Assembly (NCBI GenBank): GCA_021817225.1
Contig: JAKAVR010000012.1
Location: 1-43,594 of the forward strand
Direction of reading: 5' to 3'
DNA length: 43,594 nucleotides
Origin: Thermoplasmata archaeon
GTDB lineage: Archaea; Thermoplasmatota; Thermoplasmata; Sysuiplasmatales; Sysuiplasmataceae
Shown in pieces: positions 42,088 to 43,594 of the stretch. Numbering within the stretch: position 1 is the stretch's first letter; each line of letters begins with the position of its first letter. Below the pieces are notes generated by a model. That model had not been told where the DNA came from. It made no database searches and worked only from the letters and a program-made list of their open reading frames with translations. The translations under genes were made by a program, and so were the position numbers.

Positions 42088-43455
42088 ATGCTTGATCACG
42101 AAAAGGAAGATGAGGAAAGCGAAACACAGAGGACCGACCGGTTCAAGAAGCTGGCACTCAGGTATTCCCGCTACTTCAAGGGGAAGATCAACACCATCCC
42201 GAAGGTGCCGATCAGGGAACTGAATGATTTCTCCATATGGTACACGCCGGGGGTCGCGGCGGTGTCTCTTGAGATAGCAAAGGAAAGGGACCTTTCATTC
42301 GAGCTCACGGGCAGGTGGAACAGCGCTGCAATACTCACTGACGGGACGCGCGTCCTTGGTCTTGGAAACGTCGGGCCGGAGGCCGCCATGGCCGTGATGG
42401 AAGGCAAAGCGCTCATCTTCAACTATCTGGGAGCTGTAAATGCAATACCTATTCCAATCCGCGTGTCGGACAGGGACCAGTTTATCTCAGTGGCTCAGTC
42501 ACTTGAACCTTCGTTTGGCGGTTTCAACCTCGAGGACATAGAATCGCCAAAATGTTTCTACATACAGGAAAAGCTCCAGCAGTCTCTTACTATTCCTGCC
42601 TGGCACGACGACCAGCTTGGCACCGCCTGCATAACGCTGGCCGGAGTGATAAATTCGCTCCGGGTCGTCGGGAAGAAGATTTCCGATTCCAGGATTGTGC
42701 TCATGGGCTCCGGGGCAGCAAACATTGCCACCGCCAGGCTCATTATTGCAGCTGGCGCAAAAGCTGGAAACATATTGATGGTCGACTCAAGAGGCGTAAT
42801 AGACAGCGAGAGAAAGGATCTGGACAGCATGATGATTAACAACCCGTGGAAGTACGAGCTGGCCCTCTCAACCAATTCTGAAAGGGTGAAGGGGGAGGCT
42901 GCCAATGCCTTCAAAGGGTCCGACGTTGTCCTTTCAGCCTCCAGGCAGGGTCCGGGAACCATCAAGGAAGAATGGGTCTCATCCATGAACAAGGATGCAA
43001 TTGTCTTCGCGCTTGCAAACCCGGTGCCTGAAATCTGGCCGCGGCAGGCTGCCGATGCTGGAGCCGCCGTCGTTGCGACGGGCAGGAGCGACTTCCCCAA
43101 CCAGATAAACAACAGCCTTGTCTTTCCGGGAGTCTTCAGGGGCGCGCTGGACGCAAGGGCCACCGGTGTCAGCATTGATATAATGATAGCCGCATCCACG
43201 CAGATAGCTGATTTTGTCAGGGAGCCTGGTGCTGAAAAGATAGTCCCCACAATGGAGGAATGGGAACTGTATCCGAGCGTTGCTTCCGCAGTCGCCTCCA
43301 AGGCTTCCGAGCTTGGAATGGCAAGGAAGCACGGGTCAAGGGAAAGTTTCTACAAGAGCGCTCATGAATTGATAGAAGAGAACAGGAACATGTACAGGCG
43401 GATGCTTGAGGAAAAATACATAAAGAATTTGCCGGGAGGCGGGGAAAATGAGTGA
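42088..43455 (+). CDS. Malic enzyme (malate dehydrogenase, oxaloacetate-decarboxylating)
   Basis: A 455-residue cytosolic enzyme converting malate to pyruvate and CO2 with reduction of NAD(P). Motifs: FSIWYTPGVAAVSLEIAK (catalytic Tyr region), RVLGLGNVGPEAAMAVMEGKALIF (catalytic Lys), WHDDQLGTACITLAGVINSL (divalent-metal Asp residues), the Rossmann loop IVLMGSGAANIATARLI, and VFALANPVPEIWP. The length fits the short prokaryotic form without a phosphotransacetylase domain. After the Rossmann loop strand ILMVDSRG ends in Asp, which suggests NAD rather than NADP (inference). GGTGATG precedes the ATG. The stop lies within the start region of the next gene, so the two are probably co-transcribed. 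Confidence 0.93.
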   Translation: MLDHEKEDEESETQRTDRFKKLALRYSRYFKGKINTIPKVPIRELNDFSIWYTPGVAAVSLEIAKERDLSFELTGRWNSAAILTDGTRVLGLGNVGPEAAMAVMEGKALIFNYLGAVNAIPIPIRVSDRDQFISVAQSLEPSFGGFNLEDIESPKCFYIQEKLQQSLTIPAWHDDQLGTACITLAGVINSLRVVGKKISDSRIVLMGSGAANIATARLIIAAGAKAGNILMVDSRGVIDSERKDLDSMMINNPWKYELALSTNSERVKGEAANAFKGSDVVLSASRQGPGTIKEEWVSSMNKDAIVFALANPVPEIWPRQAADAGAAVVATGRSDFPNQINNSLVFPGVFRGALDARATGVSIDIMIAASTQIADFVREPGAEKIVPTMEEWELYPSVASAVASKASELGMARKHGSRESFYKSAHELIEENRNMYRRMLEEKYIKNLPGGGENE

Positions 43456-43594
43456 CGAAATAGAAGTAAGGAAGATGAAGGACAGCGACGTGGGACAGGT
43501 TATAGACATGATGCACAGGCTCAAGAGGCTCAATCAGGAATTCGACCCTACTTTCCAGGTTTCCGATCCGCCGGCGGAGGAGGTAAGGGAATCG
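43448..43594 (+). CDS. GNAT-family acetyltransferase, N-terminal part only
   Basis: An ATG at 43448, inside the end of the malic enzyme gene (overlap of eight bases), opens a frame that stays open to the window edge (49 codons). It begins MSDEIEVRKMKDSDVGQVID and continues with MMHRLKRLNQEFDPTFQV. The IEVRKMKDSDVxxVIxM opening is the usual first strand and helix of GNAT acetyltransferases. The acetyl-CoA-binding part lies outside the window, so the assignment is tentative. Confidence 0.6.
   Translation, partial: MSDEIEVRKMKDSDVGQVIDMMHRLKRLNQEFDPTFQVSDPPAEEVRES

Noticed and set aside
42006-42095. A 29-codon frame between the subunit-E-like gene and malic enzyme
   Set aside because: Too short, no coding signature, and it overlaps the malic enzyme start.
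42558-43301. A 247-codon minus-strand open frame
   Set aside because: It lies wholly opposite malic enzyme and its composition is that of an antisense shadow.

Overview
The window looks like a chromosome segment of an archaeon, most likely of the class Thermoplasmata (inference). Reasons: genes are preceded by archaeal TATA boxes about 25-30 bases before the start codon, several apparently giving leaderless mRNAs. Motility/secretion genes are archaeal type (pilins with an N-terminal processing site, ArlI/TadA-like ATPases, ArlJ/TadC-like membrane proteins). A bacterial-type gyrBA pair is present, as is known for Thermoplasmata. GC content is moderate and AGG/AAG codons are common.

Layout. 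1-2.3 kb is a mobile-element graveyard: an IS630-family transposase running off the left edge, an IS110-family N-terminal fragment, a TnpB N-terminal fragment with a left-end-like hairpin, and a frameshifted 2'-5' RNA-ligase-like fragment. 2.3-7.6 kb holds a small Ala/Gly-rich peptide gene, an AhpD-like protein, a membrane glycosyltransferase, a universal stress protein, a zinc alcohol dehydrogenase and an acetyltransferase. 7.6-12.5 kb has a promoter/possible structured RNA region followed by gyrB-gyrA.

12.6-33.1 kb is dominated by cell-surface functions: a KaiC/RAD55-like ATPase, a coiled-coil double zinc-ribbon protein, a giant (1856-residue) secreted CARDB-type protein with a C-terminal membrane anchor and three cytosolic zinc ribbons, a convergent SDR gene, and a tightly overlapping operon pilin - secretion ATPase - TadC - TadC - second secretion ATPase. 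A Cna-B-like anchored surface protein, a TIGR04053-like radical SAM protein and a large Ig-like pilin follow. The tandem pair of paralogous ATPases and the zinc-ribbon proteins around them are the best candidate for an undescribed system.

33.3-41 kb is a phosphate-uptake region: DUF47 (PhoU-like) with a PiT transporter, a SufR-like winged-helix regulator with three conserved cysteines, the remains of an M20 peptidase, an acetyltransferase, and a compact pstSCAB operon without an adjacent phoU. 41-43.6 kb has a small helical protein plus an A-type ATP synthase subunit-E-like protein with no other ATPase subunits nearby, then malic enzyme, and the start of another acetyltransferase cut by the right edge. 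No tRNA, rRNA or CRISPR array was recognised.
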